7,760 nt of DNA from Fibrobacter succinogenes (GCA_902796785.1 CADBQJ010000007.1:1-7760); one strand, 5' to 3'. Counted from the first letter of the stretch, positions 1 to 6,790 are shown. A program made the numbers and translations. The notes: generated from the sequence alone by a model not told the origin.

Positions 1-1045
1 CGGCCGAGTTGGGCTGCTGGAGGAAGTCGTTGACGATGTCGTCGTGGTAGTTGGAGGCCAGGAAGCCGATCGCCAGGTTGGCGTTGGAGATCACGTTGTT
101 CTTCGAAATCTGCCCGGCGAAGACCATCCCGGGATGGCTGACGGAGGTGAGCGCCTCGGCGTCGGCGTAGTGCGACATCATCGTGGCGCGCGGCATGGTC
201 GCGCGGGAGTTGATCGGCTCGGCGACCAGGAACTGGCCGGAAAGCCCGAAGGGCAGCTGGTAGATGTCGGCGAAGACGCCGCCGAAGGTGCGGCGCGGCC
301 AGGTGGAGGCCCCGCCGTAGTCGGGCCGGTTGTACTCCCTGCCCTGGTAGTAGGCGTCGACCGTCTGCTCGGGTTCGTAGGCCTCGTAGTTCCAGGCGTA
401 CTTGTGGCGCGGGTCGCGGCGCCAGATCAGCATGGGGCTCATCTGGATCCACTGTGCGCCGCCGAGCGTGACCTCGGCGGAGACGACCGAGCTGCGCACG
501 TTGGCGCTGATCAGCATCTCCTCGAAGATCCCGACGGCCTCGCGTTCGGTGCTGTAGACGTCGCGGTAGCGCGAGAAGTCCTGGGCCACGGAATGGACCG
601 TGCCGAAGTTCGCCTTGGAGGGGTTCGTGTAGTAGTCGAAGCTGCTCCCCGTCTCGTCGGCGTACTTGTTCACGTAGGTGCCGTGGTAGTCGGCGCCGAA
701 GGTGAGCGCGGCCTTCATGGTGAAGAAGGGGTTGGGATTCAGCGTCAGCCACACGTTCGCCTGGTTCTGGAGGAACGTGCGGTGCTTGAACGACGACATG
801 TAGTCGGGCGCTTCCATGAAGTTGTTGTCGAACATCCGCGCGATGACGTTCCCGTGGGCGCCGATCGGGCTGGAGGTCTTGTTCATCTCGGCGCTCTGGG
901 CGTGCGCGGCCACCGTGTCGAGGGCGGCCTGCTTGGCGGCGAGGTCCGCGGAAATCTGCTCTCCCGTGACGGGGGCCGCGAAGGCTCCCGCAGAGAAGAC
1001 CGCGAGGGCGGCGAAGACCAGACCGTGTTTCATAGTCATGCTCAT
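1..1045 (-). CDS. Signal-peptide protein, probable outer-membrane beta-barrel (3'-truncated by window edge)
   Basis: The 348 visible residues start with a typical Sec signal peptide: a short basic start (K6, H7), a hydrophobic core at about 8-20 and an A-F-A cleavage site at 21-23. A short helix-like, Ala/Gln-rich stretch follows (about 29-52). The rest is rich in Tyr, Phe, Trp and Asn, with alternating polar/hydrophobic runs flanked by turn residues, for example about 93-103, 107-118, 176-195, 204-210, 266-276 and 322-331. This is the pattern expected of transmembrane beta-strands, so an outer-membrane barrel or porin-like protein is inferred; I recognise no named family. Three in-frame ATGs lie at 1045, 1039 and 1033. 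The first is chosen because GGGAGG sits nine bases before it. The gene begins 17 bases after the stop of the secreted beta-sandwich gene, so the two are probably co-transcribed. The C-terminus, which would carry the diagnostic last barrel strand, lies outside the window. It could instead be a secreted beta-rich protein. Confidence 0.72.
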   Translation of the reverse strand, partial: MSMTMKHGLVFAALAVFSAGAFAAPVTGEQISADLAAKQAALDTVAAHAQSAEMNKTSSPIGAHGNVIARMFDNNFMEAPDYMSSFKHRTFLQNQANVWLTLNPNPFFTMKAALTFGADYHGTYVNKYADETGSSFDYYTNPSKANFGTVHSVAQDFSRYRDVYSTEREAVGIFEEMLISANVRSSVVSAEVTLGGAQWIQMSPMLIWRRDPRHKYAWNYEAYEPEQTVDAYYQGREYNRPDYGGASTWPRRTFGGVFADIYQLPFGLSGQFLVAEPINSRATMPRATMMSHYADAEALTSVSHPGMVFAGQISKNNVISNANLAIGFLASNYHDDIVNDFLQQPNSA

Positions 1046-1054
1046 TTGTCCGTG

Positions 1055-1060
1055 CCTCCC
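1055..1060 (-). promoter_or_regulatory. Ribosome binding site deciding the start of the beta-barrel gene
   Basis: GGGAGG on the minus strand lies nine bases before the ATG at 1045. The alternative ATGs at 1039 and 1033 would be 15 and 21 bases away, too far for good initiation. The site falls in the 17-base gap just after the TAA stop of the preceding gene, so ribosomes finishing that gene could re-initiate here. Confidence 0.6.
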
Positions 1061-1062
1061 GA

Positions 1063-1812
1063 TTAGTAGCCTTCGTTCTTGTAGGGGTAGCCGTCGCCGC
1101 CGCCGCCGACGCCCTTGGGCACGTGCTTGATCAGGCGGATGTCGTCGACGTAGACCTTGAACGAGCTGAAGCGGTTCTTGTCGATGTCCATGCCCAGGCA
1201 GCGGATCGCCTTCCAGTTGAAGGGGGCGCTCACGCGCTTGTTGAGGGCGTCGGACCAGTAGGAGCCCACGCCGCCGAAGTCGCGGAGGGGAACCGTGAGT
1301 TCCATCCATTCGTCCTTGCCGACGATGCCGTAGGAACGGGTGCTGGCCGGGGGCCAGGCCTGCTGGAGGTGGCCGTCGGAGTTGAGGCCGTCGTCCATCA
1401 GCGAGAAGGAGAAGATTTCGCCGCCCTTCGTGCCGCGGACGGCCATGGTCAGGCCGCCGTCCTCGAAGTAGGGGCTGAGGTCGATGGCGCTGCTCAGGCA
1501 GATCTGGGCGCCGGACCAGGCGTTGGCGGTGAGGACCATTTCCAGCGAATAGTCGCCGGTGTGGGCCACCGCGTCGGTCACCTGGGGCTTGGGCGTCTGG
1601 GGCCACGGATAGACGTACATCGCGCCGCCGCGGACGATGCCTTCGCCCACCAGCTCGAGCACGACGTTGTCGTTGTCGGGACGTTGCGGAATGGGTTTCA
1701 GGACGGATTCGCTCCGGCTGCGCACCTGATCGAATCCCGCGAAGGAGCTGCCGACGACCGCGATCAGCCCCAGCAGGAGAGCCCGTTTCGGCCAGTGACC
1801 CTGTTTTGCCAT
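1063..1812 (-). CDS. Secreted single-domain beta-sandwich (carbohydrate-binding-like) protein
   Basis: This is a 249-residue protein. Residues 1-25 form a Sec signal peptide: basic start K3-R10, hydrophobic core 11-22, S-F-A before the likely cut at 25. There is no lipobox cysteine. From about 48 to 230 the pattern matches the jelly-roll domains seen in carbohydrate-binding modules and galactose-binding-like proteins: a first strand ending in GEG, 'HTGDYSLEM' at 84-92, strands around 103-109 and 121-138, 'EWMELTVPL' at 168-176, and a closing strand 'FKVYVDDIRLIK' at 218-229. The last motif is characteristic of this fold, where an acidic residue often helps bind a structural calcium. A glycine- and tyrosine-rich tail (231-249) follows. 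No catalytic domain is attached, so glycan binding or a structural envelope role is inferred, not shown. The start at 1812 is preferred over an upstream ATG at 1875 because AGAGGAA lies five bases before it and the upstream ATG would lie ahead of the promoter's -10 element. It is the first gene of a pair with the beta-barrel gene. Confidence 0.75.
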   Translation of the reverse strand: MAKQGHWPKRALLLGLIAVVGSSFAGFDQVRSRSESVLKPIPQRPDNDNVVLELVGEGIVRGGAMYVYPWPQTPKPQVTDAVAHTGDYSLEMVLTANAWSGAQICLSSAIDLSPYFEDGGLTMAVRGTKGGEIFSFSLMDDGLNSDGHLQQAWPPASTRSYGIVGKDEWMELTVPLRDFGGVGSYWSDALNKRVSAPFNWKAIRCLGMDIDKNRFSSFKVYVDDIRLIKHVPKGVGGGGDGYPYKNEGY

Positions 1813-1817
1813 ATCTG

Positions 1818-1824
1818 TTCCTCT
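1818..1824 (-). promoter_or_regulatory. Ribosome binding site deciding the start of the beta-sandwich gene
   Basis: AGAGGAA on the minus strand is five bases from the ATG at 1812. It supports the start that gives a clean signal peptide and argues against the 21-residue N-terminal extension beginning at 1875. Confidence 0.6.
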
Positions 1825-1863
1825 AGTGACAGAAGGATGACGGTTTGGATACAATCTCACGGG

Positions 1864-1869
1864 AATATA
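1864..1869 (-). promoter_or_regulatory. Probable -10 element for the beta-sandwich/beta-barrel unit
   Basis: On the minus strand TATATT (5 of 6 matches to TATAAT) sits in an AT-rich island containing a run of seven T just upstream. Transcription would begin near 1857, giving a leader of roughly 45 bases before the ATG at 1812. No convincing -35 hexamer is present at 16-18 bp: the bases there are GC-rich. The same -10 hexamer is used in the promoter proposed for the sigma-factor gene at the other end of the window. A second AT-rich candidate, TATAAC, lies about 50 bases further upstream, also without a good -35. This 155-base gap (1813-1967) also has to hold the end of the upstream operon, but I see no strong intrinsic terminator in it. 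Confidence 0.45.
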
Positions 1870-1967
1870 ACACAAAAAAACACAATTCCGAGCCGGGACG
1901 GGGTTAAACTCTCGTTATATCCCCTTTTTCGGCAAAATTGAGACGCTGTTTTGATTTCGAGGGCCGT

Positions 1968-3806
1968 CTAGGGCTCGGAGGCGGGATTTTCGGCGAATTC
2001 CGCCTCGGCCTCCTCCAGATCGCGGCTGACGGCCACCCACCGGTCGAACTGGTCGTCCCGGCGCTTTTCGGCCGCCGCCAGCTGCCGGGAGAGCTCCACG
2101 ATCACCTGCCCGTCGCCCGAGGCGGAGCAGACCTCCAGCTCGGCGTGCAGGCGGGAGATCTCGCTCTCCTCGGCGGAGATCGCCTCCTCGATCGCGGCGC
2201 ATTTCCGGCGAAGGGGGTTGAGCTTCTTCGCGCGCTCCTCGACGAACCGGGCCCGGGCGCGGCGGTCCTCCTTGCGGCTCCCCTTCCCCTCCTCCTTGCC
2301 GCGGGCCGCCATCCGGCCGTTCTCCCATCCCTCCTTGGCCAGGAACTCGGCGTAGCCGGTCTCGCGGAAATGGGCGTTGCCGTCCTTGAAGACGATCAGC
2401 TTGTCGGAGAGGCGGTCGACGAACTCCTCGGAGTGGCTGACCAGCAGCACGCTCCCCTCGAAGGACTCGAGCGCCTGGAGGAGCGCCTCGCTCGACTCGA
2501 GGTCGAGGTGGTGGGTGGGCTCGTCGAGCATGAGCGTCTGGCAGGGGGTGGCCAGGATGCGGCCCAGGAGCACGCGGCACTTCTCGCCGCCGGAGAGGAC
2601 CTTCACGGGCTTGAGCGCGTCCTCGCCGCTGAACATCATCGCGCCGCAGATGTTCCGGATCGCGGTGCGGCCCAGCTCGGGGGCGGCGTTCCCCACGGCG
2701 GACTCCACGGTCCACTCGGCGGGGATGCGGTCGACGTTCGTCTGGCCGAAGACGCCGCGCGCCGCGTCGGGATGCCACTGCACGGTCCCCTCCCCGGGAG
2801 GCAGCTCGCCGGCGAGGACGCGCAGGAGGGTCGACTTCCCGCGGCCGTTGGGGCCCACCACCGCGACGCGCTCGCCGGGATGCAGTTCGAACGAGAGGTT
2901 CCGGAAAAGCCACGGCCCGTCCGGGAAGCGGAACCCGAGGTCCCTGACGCGCAGGACCGTCCGGCCCGAGAAGGGCGACTCGCGGAACTCGAAGGAGAGC
3001 GTCTCGAGCCGGCTGAGGTGCTCCAGCCCCTCCCGGCGCTCCAGCAGCTTCAGGCGCGACTGCACGGCCCGGGCCTTGGTGGCCTTGTAGCGGAACCGCT
3101 CGACGAACCGCTCGGCCTGGCGCCGCGCGCGCTCCTCGTTGGCCACGCGGCGTTCGTGCGTCTCCTCCTCCTCCTCGATGCGGGAGTACCAGTGGTTCGT
3201 GTCGCCGGCCATCATGCGGGCCCGGCCGCGGTGGAGCCCCAGCACGTGGGTGCAGACGCCGTCGAGGAAGCCGCGGTCGTGGGTGACGAGGATCAGCCCC
3301 TTGCGCCACGAGCGCAGATACCTTTTGAGCCAGGCCATCGCCACGATGTCGAGGTAGTTGGTCGGCTCGTCGAGCAGGAGGAGGTCGGGTTCGGAGAGCA
3401 GCACGCAGGCCAGGCTCAGCCGGATCTGCTGCCCGCCGGAGAGGATGTTCGGGTCGGCGGCGCGCTCCTTCTCGCCCAGCCCCAGCCCGGCGAGGATCTC
3501 CTCGGCGCGGTGCTCGGGCACCCAGCCCTCCTCGGCGGAGAGGTAGGAGCAGGCCTCCTCCATCGCCGTGGCGCGCGAAAAGGAGAGCTTCTGGCGCAGG
3601 TAGCCGATCCGGGTTCCGGCGGCCCTGGCGACGTTGCCCTCGTCGACCGGCTCCTCCCCCGCGATCATCTTCAGCAGGGTCGACTTGCCGCATCCGTTGC
3701 GGCCCACCAGCCCCACGCGCTGGCCGGCGTCGACGGCGAAGGAGACCCCCTCGAAGAGGACGCGGGCCCCGAAGCGCTTGGCGAGGGAGTCGACCTGGAG
3801 AAGCAT
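1968..3806 (-). CDS. ABC-F family ATPase (ribosome-associated, two ATP-binding domains)
   Basis: This 612-residue soluble protein has two fused ATP-binding cassettes and no membrane segments. Cassette 1: Walker A GRNGCGKST at 35-43, signature LSGGQ at 122-126, Walker B ending D146-E147 (catalytic Glu), switch His H176. Cassette 2: Walker A GPNGRGKST at 318-326, signature LSGGE at 404-408, Walker B D428-E429, switch His H458 in S-H-S. The charged helical linker between them (about 205-265, including 'RYKATKARAVQSRLK' at 239-253) is the ABC-F hallmark that reaches the ribosomal P-site tRNA. A basic then acidic helical tail (about 498-605) suits the C-terminal coiled coil found in Uup-like and related members. 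ABC-F proteins act on translating ribosomes (EttA, Uup, antibiotic-protection types); which subtype this is cannot be told. The start ATG at 3806 overlaps the TGA of the preceding membrane-protein gene by one base (TGATG), with GGAGG four bases before it, so translation is probably coupled. It is the last gene of a four-gene operon. Confidence 0.93.
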   Translation of the reverse strand: MLLQVDSLAKRFGARVLFEGVSFAVDAGQRVGLVGRNGCGKSTLLKMIAGEEPVDEGNVARAAGTRIGYLRQKLSFSRATAMEEACSYLSAEEGWVPEHRAEEILAGLGLGEKERAADPNILSGGQQIRLSLACVLLSEPDLLLLDEPTNYLDIVAMAWLKRYLRSWRKGLILVTHDRGFLDGVCTHVLGLHRGRARMMAGDTNHWYSRIEEEEETHERRVANEERARRQAERFVERFRYKATKARAVQSRLKLLERREGLEHLSRLETLSFEFRESPFSGRTVLRVRDLGFRFPDGPWLFRNLSFELHPGERVAVVGPNGRGKSTLLRVLAGELPPGEGTVQWHPDAARGVFGQTNVDRIPAEWTVESAVGNAAPELGRTAIRNICGAMMFSGEDALKPVKVLSGGEKCRVLLGRILATPCQTLMLDEPTHHLDLESSEALLQALESFEGSVLLVSHSEEFVDRLSDKLIVFKDGNAHFRETGYAEFLAKEGWENGRMAARGKEEGKGSRKEDRRARARFVEERAKKLNPLRRKCAAIEEAISAEESEISRLHAELEVCSASGDGQVIVELSRQLAAAEKRRDDQFDRWVAVSRDLEEAEAEFAENPASEP

Positions 3807-4795
3807 CAGCCCTCCGTCCGGGATCCGGTTCCGGGGCCGATGGAGGACTGCGCGGCGAGGAAGGCGATGCCGCCGGGCAGCGAGACGAGGACGACCACGA
3901 GCACGGAGAGCTCGGTCAGCACGAAGGACTCCACGGGGGTGAAGGCCACGAGCGCGAAGAGCGTCTGCGCCAGGGCCTCGCGCGGGCCGAACCCGCCGAT
4001 GGAGACGGGCAGCGCGCTCACCACCCCGAGCAGCGGGACGAAGAAGGCGTAGACGGCGAAGGGGGCCTCCAGGCCGAGGGCGGCCGCCAGCATCCAGTGG
4101 ACCAGCACCCGCGTGAACTGGATGACGAGCGAAAGCGCGAGGATGCCGCACCAGAGGCGGACGTCGCGGTAGAGGTGGAACCGCCTGCGGACGGCGTCGA
4201 ACCTGTCGGCGGCCCAGGGCAGGCGGCACCGGCGGAGAAGGCGGACGAAGAAGGCGCCGATCCGGCGCGAGAAGACGGCCGCGAAGAAGCAGCACATCGC
4301 GGCGAGAATCCAGAGGCAGGGGACGAGGTAGGCCGCCATGCGCGGGTTCCCCGAGGCGAGGAGGAAGCCCGCGGCGCAGCCGACGGCGTCGAGCGTGAAG
4401 AGGCCGAAGACCCGGTCGAAGAGGGTGGCCGTCAGCCCGCCCGCGAGGTCGCGCTCGCCGCGGTAGACGTCGTAGACCTTCTTCGCGTCGCCGCCGGCGT
4501 TGCCGGGCATGAAGGTGTTGAAGAAGAGCCCGACGAAATAGCGCTTGACCGCCGTCGGGAGCGGGCATTCGATCCCCTGGCGGCGGAGAAGCCACCACCA
4601 CTGGACCGCGGAGAGGACCATCGAGAGCGCGGTGATCAGCAGCGCGCCGCCGAGCCAGAGGAGGTCGGCGTCGCGGACCATCTCGAGGAGGGCGTCCTGC
4701 TCGCGGTGGAGCTCGTCGCGCACGCTGAGGACCACCCAGCCGACGCCGCCGAGCGTCACGGCGAGCTTGAGCAGCGTCAGGAGGACTTTCTTCAT
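3806..4795 (-). CDS. Flippase-like integral membrane protein, LPG-synthase-TM / UPF0104 family
   Basis: This 329-residue polytopic protein has hydrophobic segments at about 5-24, 46-68, 84-97, 122-146, 153-175, 215-239, 246-262 and 291-315, roughly eight membrane spans. Two conserved loops mark the family: 'FFNTFMPGNAGGD' at 91-103 and 'LPVSIGGFGPREA' at 262-274, which match the P-x-G-x-G-x-R-E type motif of lysylphosphatidylglycerol-synthase transmembrane domains (PF03706). The cytosolic aminoacyl-transferase domain of MprF is absent, so it is not a full LPG synthase. Stand-alone members are common beside glycosyltransferases and are often annotated as flippase-like; their biochemical role is mostly unproven. 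Here a role in handling a lipid-linked glycan at the inner membrane is inferred from the upstream GT4 gene, whose stop overlaps this start as ATGA. A G-rich, Shine-Dalgarno-like GGGGGAG precedes the ATG by six bases. A basic loop (about 186-211) is probably cytoplasmic. Confidence 0.88.
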   Translation of the reverse strand: MKKVLLTLLKLAVTLGGVGWVVLSVRDELHREQDALLEMVRDADLLWLGGALLITALSMVLSAVQWWWLLRRQGIECPLPTAVKRYFVGLFFNTFMPGNAGGDAKKVYDVYRGERDLAGGLTATLFDRVFGLFTLDAVGCAAGFLLASGNPRMAAYLVPCLWILAAMCCFFAAVFSRRIGAFFVRLLRRCRLPWAADRFDAVRRRFHLYRDVRLWCGILALSLVIQFTRVLVHWMLAAALGLEAPFAVYAFFVPLLGVVSALPVSIGGFGPREALAQTLFALVAFTPVESFVLTELSVLVVVLVSLPGGIAFLAAQSSIGPGTGSRTEG

Positions 4796-5919
4796 TCCGC
4801 GCTCCCCCGCCTTCCGGCGACTTCGTCCAGGAGCTCCGCCGTGCGCTCGGCGGCGGTCTCCCACGTGAACCGGGACGCCCAGGCGAGCGCCTCGCGCTCC
4901 ATGCCCTCGCGTTCGGAGCCGTTCTCGAGCAGGCGGGCCTGCGCCGCGGCGAGCGCGGCGGCGTCCCCCGGCGGGTAGAGCAGCCCGGTCAGGCCGTCCC
5001 GGACGCTGTCGCGCAGTCCGGGCGAGTCCGCGGCGACCACGGCGCGCCCGCAGGCGTTCGCCTCGATCACCGTCAGCCCCCAGCCCTCCTTGCGCGAGGT
5101 CTGGAGCACCAGGCGGGCGCGGCGGAGCAGGGCGAGCTTCTCCTCCTGCGGCACGAACCCGAGGAAGTCGACGCGCCCGGAAAGCCCCAGCTCCGCCGCG
5201 CGCTTCTCCGCCTCGGCGCGGAAGGGGCCGCTGCCGGCGATCTTCAGCCGGAGGTCCGGGAAGGTGGTCTTCAGCAGCGCGAGGCTCTCCAGCGCGTCCA
5301 GCACCCCCTTGTAGCGCTGCAGCCGCCCCAGCCAGAGGACGAAGGGCGGTTCGGACTCCGCCGGGCGTTCCTCCCCGGGCGTGTAGAACCCGCGGTCCAC
5401 GCCGTTGTAGATCACGTCGATCCGGCCGCGCGGGATCCCCATGGCGGCCAGCTCGCCCTCGGTGGAGGGGCTCACCACGCAGAACCGCGCGCGGCGGTAG
5501 AAGAGCCGGACGGTCTGCTCGGCGCACCAGACGGCGAAGGCGACGGGGAAGGAGGCCTCGCGGAAGATCGACCAGCGCCACAGGTGGTGCATCTGCACCA
5601 GGACGGGGACGGGCGAAAGGAGCGGCGCGAAGTAGGGAAGCTTGTTGAAGTCCTCCACCACGACGTCGGCGCCGGTCTCCCGGACCCAGCGGCGGAGGTT
5701 TTTCATGCAGATGAAAACGTAGGAGCGGTCGTCGCCGAATCGGCGGACGTCGATCCCGCCGACGTTCTCGCGCGGGGCGCACCCCTCCCAGCCGCAGGAG
5801 AAGAGGACGACCTCGTTCCCCGCGCGGACCAGGCGCGAGAAGATCTCGTGCAGGTGGACCTCCGCGCCGCCGGCGCGGGGATGCCGCAGGTCGCGCCAGT
5901 TGAGGACCAGGATCTTCAA
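4792..5919 (-). CDS. GT4-type glycosyltransferase (GT-B fold), TTG start
   Basis: This 375-residue protein has a two-lobed GT-B layout. The N-terminal lobe opens with 'KILVLNW', then a glycine loop with G17, G18, A19, E20 and H24, typical of acceptor-side GT4 domains. The C-terminal lobe begins near 193 with 'FVLWLGRLQRYKG' (R199 and K204, expected to contact the donor phosphates) and contains the E-x7-E motif E278...E286 in 'EGWGLTVIEA', followed by a G-L-L-Y-P-P-G-D segment at 312-319. These are signatures of retaining glycosyltransferases using nucleotide-sugar donors, acting at the cytoplasmic face of the membrane. Donor and acceptor cannot be read from sequence. The start is TTG at 5919: the homologous N-terminus begins exactly there, and TTGA overlaps the TGA of the upstream methyltransferase gene. 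No in-frame ATG near this point gives a sensible N-terminus. The 3' end overlaps the membrane-protein gene by four bases. Likely pathway: surface polysaccharide or glycolipid assembly. Confidence 0.9.
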   Translation of the reverse strand: MKILVLNWRDLRHPRAGGAEVHLHEIFSRLVRAGNEVVLFSCGWEGCAPRENVGGIDVRRFGDDRSYVFICMKNLRRWVRETGADVVVEDFNKLPYFAPLLSPVPVLVQMHHLWRWSIFREASFPVAFAVWCAEQTVRLFYRRARFCVVSPSTEGELAAMGIPRGRIDVIYNGVDRGFYTPGEERPAESEPPFVLWLGRLQRYKGVLDALESLALLKTTFPDLRLKIAGSGPFRAEAEKRAAELGLSGRVDFLGFVPQEEKLALLRRARLVLQTSRKEGWGLTVIEANACGRAVVAADSPGLRDSVRDGLTGLLYPPGDAAALAAAQARLLENGSEREGMEREALAWASRFTWETAAERTAELLDEVAGRRGSAE

Positions 5920-6785
5920 CGGGCCCCCGGCTTTCGGGCGAAGACTTCGATCGAGGGGCGCAGCGCGGGGACGAAGAGCCGCGCGAGGAAGAAGAAGGGG
6001 GCGGAGCAGAGCGCCAGGAGGCGTCCGGCCCGCCGGGACATCACGCCGTGCGTTCCGTTGCGGCGGAGGAAGATCCGCGCGAAGGAAGCCCCTTCCAGGA
6101 CCAGGCTGTCCCAGCCCGGGCGGCGGACCTCGACGTCGGCGAAGCCGGCCCGCTCCAGCATCAGCCGGATCGACTCGGGCGAGTAGAAGCGGACGTGGGT
6201 GGGGTCCTCGAGGTTCCACCAGCGGGCGCCGAAGAGGCGCAGGCCGGCCGAGTCCCCGTTCGGGGTGAGGAAGTGGACGGCGCCGCCGGGGGCGAGCGCG
6301 TCGAAGAGCAGCGCGAAGACGCGGTTCGGCTCGCGCAGGTGCTCGACGACGTGGACGGCGAAGGCCAGGTCGAAGGAGGCGGGCGGGAACGACATCGCCT
6401 CGGCGTCGCACGAGCGGAAGTCGAACTTGCCGGCGATCTCCGCGGGCAGGCCGGTCTCCAGGAGGTTCGCCTCCACGCCGGCGCACTTGCGCCCGAGGGC
6501 CAGGTGGCGGCGGAGCATCAGCCCGGCGCCGAAGCCGAGCTCGAGGACGCGGTCGGGCGCGATTCCGCGCGCGGCCAGCCAGCGGCTCTGCGAGCGCCAG
6601 GTGAACGCGGTCCGGACGCGGTCGAAGAAGCCCACCCCGCCCCAGGCGTGCCCGCGGGCGTCGCAGGGCGCCTCGTCGAGCGAGCGCAGGACGTGCCCGC
6701 ACTTCGGGCAGCGGAAGAGGCGGTCGGCCGCGTCGAGCGTCCAGATCTCCGTTTTTTCGCCGCAGGCTTCGCAGATGGGTTCCAT
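5916..6785 (-). CDS. Class I SAM-dependent methyltransferase with N-terminal zinc ribbon
   Basis: This 289-residue protein begins with a compact C-x2-C...C-x2-C element (C5, C8, C26, C29), which should bind one zinc. The Rossmann-like methyltransferase core follows: motif I 'VLELGFGAG' at 80-88, the acidic residue at the end of strand 2 (E105), an acidic-rich region near 126-130, and motif IV with the post-motif 'VHVVEHL' at 144-150, then 'LAPGGAVHFLTPN' at 164-176. This is the Methyltransf_23/UbiE-like pattern. The C-terminal part has a basic patch and a hydrophobic stretch (about 257-274), which could associate with the membrane. Zinc-ribbon methyltransferases of this sort often sit in surface-sugar gene clusters; the downstream GT4 and flippase-like genes agree with this, but the substrate is unknown. 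The ATG at 6785 is preceded by AAGGAAG with a five-base spacer. It is the first gene of the four-gene operon and faces the sigma-factor gene across a 150-base gap. Confidence 0.88.
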   Translation of the reverse strand: MEPICEACGEKTEIWTLDAADRLFRCPKCGHVLRSLDEAPCDARGHAWGGVGFFDRVRTAFTWRSQSRWLAARGIAPDRVLELGFGAGLMLRRHLALGRKCAGVEANLLETGLPAEIAGKFDFRSCDAEAMSFPPASFDLAFAVHVVEHLREPNRVFALLFDALAPGGAVHFLTPNGDSAGLRLFGARWWNLEDPTHVRFYSPESIRLMLERAGFADVEVRRPGWDSLVLEGASFARIFLRRNGTHGVMSRRAGRLLALCSAPFFFLARLFVPALRPSIEVFARKPGAR

Positions 6786-6790
6786 AAAGG

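Noticed and set aside
1813..1875. An N-terminal extension of the beta-sandwich protein starting at ATG 1875
   Set aside because: It would place the start upstream of the -10 element, bury the signal peptide 21 residues inside the protein and ignore the good ribosome binding site at 1818-1824.
1901..1930. GGGG...CCCC hairpin followed by five T on the plus strand
   Set aside because: Only four G-C pairs with a poorly pairing 17-base interior, and there is no plus-strand gene upstream that it could end.
44..1941. Plus-strand open frames of 340 and 272 residues opposite the barrel and beta-sandwich genes
   Set aside because: Both are Val/Gly/Arg/Asp/His-rich products with no recognisable domain, and the minus strand has signal peptides, ribosome binding sites and fold motifs.
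1941..1969. Possible terminator at the end of the ABC-F gene (minus strand, AGACG...CGTCT followed shortly by TTTT)
   Set aside because: The stem is only five base pairs with a 19-base loop, begins inside the stop codon and has mismatches immediately inward, too weak to call.
1887..1978. Inverted repeat CCGAGCC / GGCTCGG flanking the end of the ABC-F gene
   Set aside because: Seven-base arms about 80 bases apart are expected by chance in GC-rich sequence, and one arm lies in the coding end of the ABC-F gene.
1938..4052. A 704-residue plus-strand open frame opposite the ABC-F and membrane-protein genes
   Set aside because: It is a shadow: the opposite strand encodes complete Walker A/B and signature motifs, while this frame gives low-complexity, repetitive sequence rich in Leu, Gly, Ala, Glu and Arg, as expected when GC-rich third positions remove stop codons.
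3806..4795. Calling the membrane protein an MprF lysylphosphatidylglycerol synthase
   Set aside because: Only the transmembrane-type domain is present; the aminoacyl-tRNA-dependent transferase domain is missing, so resistance by lipid lysinylation should not be claimed.
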